Shown piece after piece: positions 1-7,022 of a stretch of 64,000 bases of DNA. The notes beneath the pieces were generated by a model. It saw nothing but the letters and a program-made list of their open reading frames with translations, made no database searches and was not told where the DNA came from. The position numbers and the translations under genes were made by a program. The DNA comes from Pseudomonas rhizosphaerae (lineage in GTDB: Bacteria; Pseudomonadota; Gammaproteobacteria; Pseudomonadales; Pseudomonadaceae). Position 1 is the stretch's first letter. Each line of letters starts with the position of its first letter. Location: contig NZ_CP009533.1 in NCBI RefSeq assembly GCF_000761155.1, positions 4,078,001-4,142,000 on the forward strand, given 5' to 3'.

Positions 1-1589
1 CCCCACACCGCATTCAGCGACGTCTGTACCGCGCCTTCGACCCAGGCAGGCGTCCAGGACACATCGTCACCGGCGATGAAGATACCGCGTTGTGCATCAG
101 GCAGCGCGCTTTGCATAAAGTGCGCATACATGCGTTGGTTGTATCGGTAGTGGCCGGGCAGGGCGCCCTTGAACGCACCGAGGAAGTACGGATCGGCTTC
201 CCACGATACGGTGATCGGGTCGCCGATGATGCGCGCGGCGATGTCGACCTTGGGGTAGATCTTCTTCAAGGCATCCAGGGCCAGCTTGACGCGCTTCTCC
301 ACAGGGTGGGGAAGCATCTTCAAGGCGTCGCTCATCCAGGCGTACGACAGGCAGATCACCCCCGGTTTGTCGTCGCCGTGGTCGAACAGGTAGGTTCCCC
401 GAGTCAGGCGGTCGGTGAGGGTCATGCTCATCAGGTCGCGGCCTGTTTCAGGGTCCTTGTCCTTCCAGAACGGGCGGTCGACCATGACGAAGGTCTTCGA
501 GGACTGCATGTAGCGGGTGCGGTCCAGGGCCATCCACATCTTCTGCGAAAACAACGTTTCCTCGCACTCGATCTGGGTGGTCAGCAACCAGCTCTGGCAC
601 GTAGTCAGCACGGCCGCGTAATGGCGTGTGTCATCCCAGTTGTCGGTCACCGCAAAGCGGCCATCGGCAGCCCGGGCGATCTTCTTCACGCCGCCGCGCG
701 GCGCGCCTCGGTGCAATGAAGCCAGACTGGTGCCGGCAGGCCAATGGGCGCAGCGTTCGGGCACGTGCTTCCACAAGCCCAGTGGCACCTGCTCGACGCC
801 GCCGACCACCAGATGCTGGTGATCGTCGCAGTTGGTCATCACCACGCGGAAGATTTCCAGCATCGAGTTGGGAAAGTCCGAATCCCAGCCGCCGGTACCG
901 AAGCCGACCTGGCCGAACACTTCACGGTGATGGAAGGACAACTGCGCAAAGGCCTTGGAGGTGGCCACGAAATCATAGAAGGTGCGGTCGTCCCACAAGG
1001 GCACCAGGGTGTTCCACAATTCCTTGAGGCGCGGCACGTCCCGGTCACGTATCGCCTGCTGAATGTCACCGAAGCGCGCGCCTTCCTCAAGCGCATCGGC
1101 CCAGGCGTCTGCGACTTCCTGAAACAGCGCCGGCAGGTCGGCCAGGGTCTGGCCATAGTAGGTCTCGCCCTCCAGGTCGATCACGGTGCTGCCCGAAGCC
1201 GGGGTCAGCGGGTTGGGGAAGGGCTTGGTCTGCAGGCCGAGCTTGTCGACGTAGTGGTAGAACGCCGTCGAAGACACCGGAAAACGCATGCCGCCCAGTT
1301 CAGCGACGATGTCCTCGGTGCCCTCGAACTTCTGCGAGCGCAGGCGCCCCCCCATTTTCGAGGCTTCGTACACCACAGGGCGCAGGCCCAGCTTCATCAG
1401 CTCGTAGGCCGCCACCAGCCCGGCGATCCCGGCACCGACGATGGCCACTTCGGCCCCATGGTGGTGTTCGGGAATTACGCCCAGCCCAGCCGGATGCTCG
1501 ATCCAGTCATCGAAAGCGTAGGGAAAATCCGGACCGAACACGGTAACGGGCTTTTTGCCGTCGGCGGGGTGACGCGAAGTTGGGCTCAT
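1..1589 (-). CDS. davB: L-lysine 2-monooxygenase (FAD amine oxidase family), 3' end outside the window
   Basis: FAD-dependent flavin amine oxidase of the tryptophan/lysine 2-monooxygenase type, which oxidatively decarboxylates the amino acid to an amide. In P. putida this is the first step of lysine breakdown through 5-aminovaleramide. I translated about 529 codons in one open frame from the ATG at 1589, which has AAGG about 6 nt upstream. Visible are the dinucleotide-binding GAGIAG at residues 52-57, followed by YEASKMGGRLRS, a GGMRFP motif, and the FAD-contacting C-terminal IAGDDVSWTPAWVEGA. The family is about 560 residues, so roughly 30 residues and the stop lie beyond the left edge. An AsnC-type gene lies directly upstream on the same strand, as at the P. 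putida davB locus. Lysine rather than tryptophan as substrate is inferred from synteny. Confidence 0.85.
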   Translation of the reverse strand, partial: MSPTSRHPADGKKPVTVFGPDFPYAFDDWIEHPAGLGVIPEHHHGAEVAIVGAGIAGLVAAYELMKLGLRPVVYEASKMGGRLRSQKFEGTEDIVAELGGMRFPVSSTAFYHYVDKLGLQTKPFPNPLTPASGSTVIDLEGETYYGQTLADLPALFQEVADAWADALEEGARFGDIQQAIRDRDVPRLKELWNTLVPLWDDRTFYDFVATSKAFAQLSFHHREVFGQVGFGTGGWDSDFPNSMLEIFRVVMTNCDDHQHLVVGGVEQVPLGLWKHVPERCAHWPAGTSLASLHRGAPRGGVKKIARAADGRFAVTDNWDDTRHYAAVLTTCQSWLLTTQIECEETLFSQKMWMALDRTRYMQSSKTFVMVDRPFWKDKDPETGRDLMSMTLTDRLTRGTYLFDHGDDKPGVICLSYAWMSDALKMLPHPVEKRVKLALDALKKIYPKVDIAARIIGDPITVSWEADPYFLGAFKGALPGHYRYNQRMYAHFMQSALPDAQRGIFIAGDDVSWTPAWVEGAVQTSLNAVW

Positions 1590-1627
1590 GGCGGGACCTT
1601 GGCTGAACGAGGAAAACGCCAGGGTCA

Positions 1628-1668
1628 TTCTAGGCAAGGATGATGAGGTTAATAAGACACAAAGTGTC
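1628..1668 (-). promoter_or_regulatory. Putative davB promoter with perfect palindrome operator
   Basis: The 140-bp gap upstream of davB holds a perfect dyad, GACAC-AAA-GTGTC (1656-1668). On the minus strand a -10-like TAGAAT follows at 1633-1628, about 40 nt before the davB ATG. A palindrome just upstream of the core promoter suits an activator such as the adjacent Lrp/AsnC protein. Seen: the dyad and the hexamer. Inferred: the binding protein and the promoter assignment. Confidence 0.4.
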
Positions 1669-1729
1669 GTCGATGTGACGTTTTATCGGTCGAAAAGACG
1701 TGTCGCCGCTGCATTGTGCAGGCTTTCGG

Positions 1730-2185
1730 TCAATCTCTACGGTCGACCTTGTTGCTGAGGATGATCGACGTCGTGGTCTTCTCCACCCCATCGACGCTGC
1801 CGATCTGGTCCAGCAATTGGTCCAGTTGCTCCGGCGAGTCGGTGCGCAGCCAGGCCACGTAATCGAACTCGCCACTCACGGCGCACAGTTGCTGCACCTG
1901 CGCCATGCCACTCAGGCGCCGTACCACTTCCTTGCCCGAACGTGGCTGCACGGTGATGCCGACATAGGCCTGCAGGCCGCCATCCAGTGCATGCTGGCCC
2001 AGCCGTACGCCATAGCCGCTGATGACCCCGGAGCTTTCCAGCCGGGCGAGCCGCGCCGTGACCGTGGTGCGCGCAATGCCCAGCCCGCGTGCGAGCATGG
2101 CCACACTCTCGCGTGCATTGAGCTGCAAGGCGGCAATCAGCTGGCGATCCATGGCATCCAGCGCGTAGGGGTGACGATCGGACAA
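1730..2185 (-). CDS. Lrp/AsnC family transcriptional regulator
   Basis: Small feast/famine regulator, about 151 residues from the chosen start. The N-terminal winged helix-turn-helix (DRQLIAALQLNARESVAML then RTTVTARLARLESSGVI) is followed by a RAM/AsnC ligand-binding domain with the typical AVSGEFDYVAWL segment. The frame stays open upstream to an ATG at 2296, but the extra N-terminus is low-complexity and not family-like. I prefer the TTG at 2185, which has GGAG 7 nt upstream and gives the normal family length; an ATG at 2152 is also possible. It is co-oriented with and just upstream of davB, which suggests it senses an amino acid, probably lysine, and controls davB. The ligand is not readable from sequence. 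Confidence 0.85.
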   Translation of the reverse strand: MSDRHPYALDAMDRQLIAALQLNARESVAMLARGLGIARTTVTARLARLESSGVISGYGVRLGQHALDGGLQAYVGITVQPRSGKEVVRRLSGMAQVQQLCAVSGEFDYVAWLRTDSPEQLDQLLDQIGSVDGVEKTTTSIILSNKVDRRD

Positions 2186-2539
2186 GGCGGGGCTCCAGAA
2201 AGGGGGAGGCAGGCAGAGGCAGGTACCGGCCTCAATTAGGCCACTGATTGGCGTCGTGCTCAAAGCATTGTTGCCAGTGGCGTGCGTCTGCGTCATGCAC
2301 AGCCTTTATTCACTGTTTCCTTAGTTACGCGGAAAGTTTGACGCGGTGCATGGAAAGTACCGTCTGACTTGATGTTTCTGGCGTCAGGCGAACGGCAGGC
2401 TGAGTGCAGTGGATTGATTAAATTGAAGTGGCAAAACAATTAATCCCTCTATAGTTCGCCTGCCGAACATATCCCCCATTCATACCTTCACCGAACAGCC
2501 CGCTGCTCGCGGTCCTGAAGAGCAAGGAACAGGAGAGCA
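2186..2539. other. Divergent intergenic region between asnC-type gene and GT-C-like gene
   Basis: About 350 bp without a supported gene. It contains the in-frame upstream extension of the AsnC-type ORF (to 2296) and an AT-rich stretch around 2415-2455 ending in TATAGT, which could be the -10 of the rightward gene. I found no convincing -35 at standard spacing. An AGGAG precedes the ATG at 2540. Confidence 0.4.
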
Positions 2540-3982
2540 ATGAACATGAGTTCGACCCGTGGCATGCACATGCCAACTTTAGTGTCTGGCTTGATGCTGG
2601 CCTGCGCCGTGATTGCCAGCTTCCTCGCGGCAAGCGGCCCGGTGCAGTGGATGGACAACGGCCTGATGCTGGCCGACGCGGCACAGGGTCCGTTGTTCAG
2701 CACCTCCCTGGGACCGGTCAGCCACCCGCTTTACGCGCTTGTCGCCCACCTGGTTCACGCGCTGCTTGGCATGCACCTGCTCAGCCTGCTCAACGCGATG
2801 CTGTTGCTGCCGCTGGCGATAGTCGTGCATGGTCTGGCGGTCAGCGTCGGCACGCCGCGCCACCTGGCGCTGCTGGCAGCGACCGCCACCGTGCTGGCCC
2901 ACGGCGTATTCTGGGCCTCCACCAAGGCCGAGCCCTACGTGCTGCATGCTGTGCTGACCATCGGTACCTATTGGCTGTGCTTCACTGCACCGGCACGGCT
3001 CGGTACCACCGGCCGCCTGCTGGCCATCGGCGTGCTCAGCGGCCTTGCCCTGGCGATCCACCCGCTGACGCTGGTGGTGCTGTTGCCGCTGTACGTGCAT
3101 CTGGCCATGCAACACAAGCTGCGCCTGCTGCTCGTCCTGCCTGGCATTGCCTTGGGCTTTGCCCCTGCTTTGCCTGCCGTCGTCAACGACCTGGACAGCG
3201 GCATGAATCTGTTCGAGATCATCCGCCGTTACCTGGCCGGTCCCGATCAGCTGGCGATCATTCCCGGCGGCCGCAACGACACGTTGTGGCGTTTCGACGA
3301 CATGTGGCACGAGAAGAACGCGGTGGTGCTGCTGGGATTGTCCCTGATCGGCCCGCAGTTCCTCGGCCTGCTTGTGTGGCCGAAAACCCGCGCCCTGCAA
3401 GTGCTGTGGGCCGCGCTGCTGCTCAACTTCCTGTTCGCCGTGTCCTACGGCGTATTCGACCGCTTCACCCTGTTTCTGCCCGGCATCGCACTGGCCAGCA
3501 TCCTGGGCGTCGCTCACTTGGCCAAGTACCTGCCTAACAATCGTTTCGGCGTCGCCGCGCTCTACCTGTCGATCGTGGCCGGGCCGACGGCCATGCTGTC
3601 GATGTGGGGGCTGTACGCCAACGGCTGGGTCAAGCTGCCAACCCACACCGAAGCGCTGCCGTTTCGCAACGACATCCGCTACTACCTGGTGCCCTACCTG
3701 GAGGACCGCTCCGCAGAACAATTCGCCCGCACCTACGAAACCCTGGTGCCACCCGGCGCCCTGGTCGTCGCCGACACCACCCCTCTGGGCGCCCTGCGCT
3801 CCGCGCAGGCCAACGGCGCGCTGCGCGGCCGCATCCTGCAAGGCTGCGAACAGAGCACCAACATCCCGCCCTACCTGAACGGCGCCGGCGCCTTTCTGCC
3901 ACGCACTAGTTTCTGCGGGAACATTGGCGAGCAATTCACGTTGCAGGAAAATTTGCTGGGGTTTCGCCTGCAGGCGAAGTGA
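2540..3982 (+). CDS. Multi-pass membrane protein, GT-C / DUF2723-like glycosyltransferase
   Basis: A 480-residue polytopic inner-membrane protein with about ten hydrophobic segments and a roughly 120-residue soluble C-terminus. The first loop carries WMDNGLMLADAAQGP followed by SHPLYALVAHL, resembling the acidic first loop and following proline-rich segment of DUF2723 and related GT-C lipid-linked glycosyltransferases. The C-terminal part (from about residue 375) lacks membrane segments and has a VVADTTPLGAL stretch. The start is the ATG at 2540, preceded by AGGAG; a second Met two codons on is possible. The acceptor and sugar donor cannot be deduced, and no glycan cluster flanks it. It is the last core-like gene before the accessory block. 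Confidence 0.6.
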   Translation: MNMSSTRGMHMPTLVSGLMLACAVIASFLAASGPVQWMDNGLMLADAAQGPLFSTSLGPVSHPLYALVAHLVHALLGMHLLSLLNAMLLLPLAIVVHGLAVSVGTPRHLALLAATATVLAHGVFWASTKAEPYVLHAVLTIGTYWLCFTAPARLGTTGRLLAIGVLSGLALAIHPLTLVVLLPLYVHLAMQHKLRLLLVLPGIALGFAPALPAVVNDLDSGMNLFEIIRRYLAGPDQLAIIPGGRNDTLWRFDDMWHEKNAVVLLGLSLIGPQFLGLLVWPKTRALQVLWAALLLNFLFAVSYGVFDRFTLFLPGIALASILGVAHLAKYLPNNRFGVAALYLSIVAGPTAMLSMWGLYANGWVKLPTHTEALPFRNDIRYYLVPYLEDRSAEQFARTYETLVPPGALVVADTTPLGALRSAQANGALRGRILQGCEQSTNIPPYLNGAGAFLPRTSFCGNIGEQFTLQENLLGFRLQAK

Positions 3983-4048
3983 GTATTTCTGGAAAAACTC
4001 AAACGCTGCACTTTGCGCCGGCCGCAGCTTTATTTTCGCAGGAGTTAG

Positions 4049-4084
4049 GTATACGTTACATTGACCTTACCTTGTCACGTATAC
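4049..4084 (+). promoter_or_regulatory. Putative HipB operator: two GTATAC palindromes 30 bp apart
   Basis: Two GTATAC hexamers (4049-4054 and 4079-4084) lie 30 bp apart, about three helical turns, with outer symmetry GTATACGT...ACGTATAC. The right copy overlaps a -10-like TATACA ending five bases before the hipB ATG at 4090. HipB-type antitoxins autoregulate by binding such paired dyads. Seen: the dyads. Inferred: operator function. Confidence 0.5.
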
Positions 4085-4089
4085 AGAAC

Positions 4090-4341
4090 ATGGACTACGA
4101 GCTCATTACCACCCGCTTGGGCAAGCAGATCAGGCAACGGCGCCTCAATCGCGGGATGACACAAGCCAAGCTCGCAGAGTTGGCCCGTGTCACGCGGCAG
4201 AAGGTCATCGCGATCGAGAAGGGCGATCTCTCGGTTGGCATGACCGCCTATGCGCGCGTGCTCGCTGCGCTGAATTGCGAACTCACGGTCATACCTGCCG
4301 TGCTGCCCACGCTGGATGAAATTCACGGGATATTCGACTGA
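4090..4341 (+). CDS. hipB: HipB-like antitoxin, XRE helix-turn-helix
   Basis: A protein of about 83 residues with a single Cro/C1-type helix-turn-helix (GKQIRQRRLNRGMTQAKLA...TRQKVIAIEKG). It overlaps the downstream hipA by one base (TGATG), the standard toxin-antitoxin arrangement. An in-frame upstream ATG at 3979 would add 37 residues, but those are not HTH-like and would overlap the previous gene's stop. MDYELITTRLGK is the family-like start. No Shine-Dalgarno precedes the ATG at 4090, and the promoter-like dyad lies right against it, so the transcript may be leaderless or nearly so. Its role is to neutralise the HipA kinase and repress the operon. Confidence 0.85.
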   Translation: MDYELITTRLGKQIRQRRLNRGMTQAKLAELARVTRQKVIAIEKGDLSVGMTAYARVLAALNCELTVIPAVLPTLDEIHGIFD

Positions 4342-5537
4342 TGCCGACCCTACTGCAGGTTTCAACCCCGGAAGGAGAGAGCGGAAGAGTGATGCGCAGC
4401 GAAGATGACTACATCTTCCGTTATCGCGACGACGCCGCCGCGCACAGCGCGATCAGTTTGCTCATGCCCCCGCGAATGAATGAATACCGCCATCGCGAAC
4501 TTCATCCCATCTTTCAGATGAATTTGCCTGAAGGTTACGTGCTGGAGCAGCTGCGCAATCGCCTGGCCAAGGTGACGAACGTCGATCCGATGCTGCTCCT
4601 GGCTCTTTCAGGCAGCAGTTCGCCCGTCGGGCGAGTCGCAGTCAACTCGGCGGAAGTCGATGCGCTGTTGCAACGCCAACAGTTCCCCGGAGAAAGGCTG
4701 GATGAGATCCTCGCCTGGGATGGTGCAGAGGACATCTTCGCCGGGCTGGTCGATCGCTACATCCTGCGTGCCGGCATCTCTGGGGTGCAACCCAAGGTGC
4801 TGGTACCCGAGCATCCCGACCACGCGCCGCAGCGATTCACCTCGAAAACGTCCGAACTGATCATCAAGAGCGGCCGAGATGAATTCCCTGGCCTGGCGAT
4901 CAATGAGTTTCTCTGCATGTCCGTGGCCAAGGCCTCTGGAATCGTCGTGCCGGAATTCTACCTGTCCGATAACACCAAACTGTTCGTCATGCGCCGCTTT
5001 GATCGGGACAAACAGCTCAACCCTATCGGCTTCGAGGACATGACCGCACTCATGGGCTTGGCCGCCGAACAGAAATACAGCAAGAGCTACTCGTCCATTG
5101 CCAGAGCCATCCGTATGTTCTGCGCCCCTGACCAGATAGAGCATTCGCTGTCTCAGCTATTCGCTATCGTGACTCTCAGCTGCATCGTCGGCAACGGCGA
5201 TGCCCATCTGAAAAACTTCGGACTGCTCTACGCCAATCCCGCCCAGGGCGATGCACGGCTTGCACCCGCCTACGACATCGTCAACACCACGGCCTATATT
5301 CCTGACGATGTACTGGCACTGGACCTGATCGGCAACAAATCGATGTTCGCCTCGCGACAGGGCTTGCTGGATTTCGCACAGCTCTGTGGTGTGGAGCAGC
5401 CGCAAGAAGTTATCCGCACGCAATTGCAAGCGTTGGAGCAGGTGCTGGCGAGCTCGGGTGAGGTGACGGAGAAAGCGCGGCACGTGGTCAGCGCAATACA
5501 GCGCAGTGCCGATCCCTTCAGGCAAACATTTGGGTAG
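4341..5537 (+). CDS. hipA: HipA-family serine/threonine kinase toxin
   Basis: A 398-residue HipA-like kinase. Visible features are an N-terminal subdomain, the flexible SGVQPK loop, the ATP-binding lysine in ELIIKSGRDEFPG, the catalytic NGDAHLKNFGLL (HipA-type GDxHxKN) and the metal-binding APAYDIVNT. All catalytic elements appear intact. Known HipA toxins phosphorylate aminoacyl-tRNA synthetases, chiefly GltX, and trigger the stringent response and persistence; the target here is unknown. It is translationally coupled to hipB by one-base overlap. The length is somewhat below E. coli HipA (about 440) but usual for the wider family. The pair lies between core genes and an island, consistent with horizontal acquisition. 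Confidence 0.9.
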   Translation: MPTLLQVSTPEGESGRVMRSEDDYIFRYRDDAAAHSAISLLMPPRMNEYRHRELHPIFQMNLPEGYVLEQLRNRLAKVTNVDPMLLLALSGSSSPVGRVAVNSAEVDALLQRQQFPGERLDEILAWDGAEDIFAGLVDRYILRAGISGVQPKVLVPEHPDHAPQRFTSKTSELIIKSGRDEFPGLAINEFLCMSVAKASGIVVPEFYLSDNTKLFVMRRFDRDKQLNPIGFEDMTALMGLAAEQKYSKSYSSIARAIRMFCAPDQIEHSLSQLFAIVTLSCIVGNGDAHLKNFGLLYANPAQGDARLAPAYDIVNTTAYIPDDVLALDLIGNKSMFASRQGLLDFAQLCGVEQPQEVIRTQLQALEQVLASSGEVTEKARHVVSAIQRSADPFRQTFG

Positions 5538-5574
5538 TTTGCCTTCAATGAAGAGTCTGATGGAGCGCAGCACC

Positions 5575-6345
5575 TTAGAGACTTTGCATGACTCGACACT
5601 TGGGAAAAGCTGAACAGCCCCAAAATTGCTGACCGACATTAGCGCCCGTTTTCCGCGTGCGAACGACCAGCGCACTGCCGCACTTCGGGCAACAACGTTC
5701 AGCGCTGGGGTCACTGCGACGCTTGAGGTGTTGCACGTGTTCGCGATGAGTCGCAAAGCTCGGTGCCAGACGCCCGGTCTTCAGTGCTTGCAACATGTCA
5801 TCGACTTCGGTCTCACTGAAAACCACCTGCCGAAACGACTTGATATAGCGGATGAAGCCAATGCCCCGAGTCACGTTGGCCGGCATCTCGGTCTTGAACG
5901 TACTGCCCCCAACGAACGTGATGACCGAATGCAGGTGCGCAGGGTCGATACCCAAAGTGGCTTCCAGCGCCTTCAGATGTTTGTAGTTCTGCCGAAGGGG
6001 ATTCTGGAATTTGAAACTGCGCTTGGGAAACTTTTGCGTCCACTGCGCCTGGTGCTCGGTACCGAAAATCCAGCCGCTCATGTTCTTCGTTTCCAACACG
6101 AAAATGCCATGGATCGAGAGAAACACATGATCGATCTGCGTCGTGCCGTCAGGCGTGGTCAAGGTGACGTTGTGCAGACGGCGATAGACCTGCCCGTCCA
6201 GTTGCCAGTGCGCAAACAGGCGCACCAACAACTCGCCGATATGACCCTTGGCCCATGGCGATTTGAACAGCGCGATAAGCAACAGGAACGGGATAGCCCA
6301 GCTCAACATGCCCCAGAGCTGGGCGATGACAGGTGTGAAGTCCAT
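5575..6345 (-). CDS. NERD domain protein with N-terminal membrane segment and C-terminal topoisomerase-type zinc ribbon
   Basis: A 256-residue protein. It opens with a hydrophobic segment (LWGMLSWAIPFLLLIAL). A NERD (nuclease-related) domain follows: KGHIGE, then TQIDHVFLSIHGIFVLETKN, the restriction-endonuclease-like D...ExK arrangement. The C-terminus has a four-cysteine ribbon (CPKCGSAL...WGCSAFPKCR) like the zinc fingers of type IA topoisomerases. The start is the ATG at 6345 with AAGG upstream. It converges on hipA with 37 bp between the stops. NERD proteins are thought to act on nucleic acids and occur on mobile elements; a defence or DNA-processing role is inferred from the neighbourhood only. 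Confidence 0.8.
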   Translation of the reverse strand: MDFTPVIAQLWGMLSWAIPFLLLIALFKSPWAKGHIGELLVRLFAHWQLDGQVYRRLHNVTLTTPDGTTQIDHVFLSIHGIFVLETKNMSGWIFGTEHQAQWTQKFPKRSFKFQNPLRQNYKHLKALEATLGIDPAHLHSVITFVGGSTFKTEMPANVTRGIGFIRYIKSFRQVVFSETEVDDMLQALKTGRLAPSFATHREHVQHLKRRSDPSAERCCPKCGSALVVRTRKTGANVGQQFWGCSAFPKCRVMQSL

Positions 6346-6634
6346 TTCTCAACCTTGATGACAGTAATGATTCCAGCGTGGCTGGTTGTGCAGCAACGCC
6401 GGTGAACAGCCCAAGGGTCTTGCTGCCCAAAGGATTGCAAGATCAAATCGACCCGTGCTCTACCTGTGATCACGGTTGGCTGCTACAAATTGAAAGCTAT
6501 TGACCTTTTCCCAGCTTATTTCTGAAGACGGCGCTTCAACATGAAGTCTGTGCATCGTGTGGTCTGGGATGTGCGATCTTGAAAAACACTTTGGCGTGGT
6601 GTTCGGACCAAACTGAGTGCTTGGCTTCACAAAA
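6346..6634. other. Non-coding stretch between NERD gene and island left boundary
   Basis: About 290 bp upstream of the NERD gene and outside the att repeat. I see no ORF with a family-like product, no RNA gene and no strong repeat. It should contain the NERD promoter on the minus strand. Confidence 0.4.
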
Positions 6635-6710
6635 AAAGCCGCGCAAAGCGCGGCTCTCAAAGCTTGGTGGGCCCAGCAGGACTCGAACCTGCGACCAAGG
6701 GATTATGAGT
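6635..6710 (-). repeat. att repeat, left copy: displaced 3' part of tRNA-Ile(CAU) plus terminator
   Basis: The 48 bp at 6663-6710 are identical to 16179-16226, the 3' part of tRNA-Ile(CAU) from the anticodon loop to CCA. The 23-bp terminator hairpin at 6635-6657 is identical to 16151-16173. Together they form a 76-bp direct repeat with mismatches only in the 5-bp spacer. This copy lacks the tRNA 5' half, so it is the displaced native 3' end left by site-specific integration, and it marks the left edge of the island. Confidence 0.9.
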
Positions 6711-7022
6711 TGCTGGGCGACCATGTATGCCTAGTGAAGTCGTTCTTAGCTGAACGTAGGTTGGCATAGCTGGAGGCACCGTAGTATATGGTGTTGAGTG
6801 TAGTTTGAATTAGTTGACAGAAGCTAGGTGCCGTACCGTAGCTGTACCGAATTTTCACTGCCGACGATTCTACGATGCCAACGCTCTCCCAGCTCCAAAG
6901 TGCCAAGCGGTGACTGCTCTCTAAGCTATGTGAGCAGCTATTATCGGCACCGCCCTGCTGCGGGGAATGTGACCAGCCCCTATCGACAGGCTTTATCCTA
7001 GGGGCTCGTAATCTATCCGAAG
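6711..7022. other. Non-coding 312 bp between att repeat and giant gene
   Basis: No supported gene. It contains GTACC-N6-GTACC at 6833-6848 (see the arm-site entry). Near the 3' end of the giant gene is an 8-bp inverted repeat, AGCCCCTA...TAGGGGCT, with a 16-nt loop, around 6973-7004. This is just downstream of the giant gene's stop on its own strand. It lacks a clear T-run, so I do not call a terminator. It could contain a structured RNA. Confidence 0.4.
6833..6848 (+). promoter_or_regulatory. Putative integrase arm-type site, left end of island
   Basis: GTACC-N6-GTACC, two copies 11 bp apart start to start, about 120 bp inside the left att repeat. The same motif, spacing and orientation recur near the right end at 16090-16105. 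The pattern resembles paired arm-type binding sites of tyrosine recombinases. Function is inferred. Confidence 0.4.

Noticed and set aside
744..1643. Plus-strand ORF of about 299 codons at the left edge
   Set aside because: Antisense of davB; the minus frame has the FAD motifs.
2579..3934. Minus-strand ORF of about 451 codons opposite the GT-C-like gene
   Set aside because: Q-, H- and G-rich shadow frame; the plus-strand frame has clear membrane helices and a good ribosome site.
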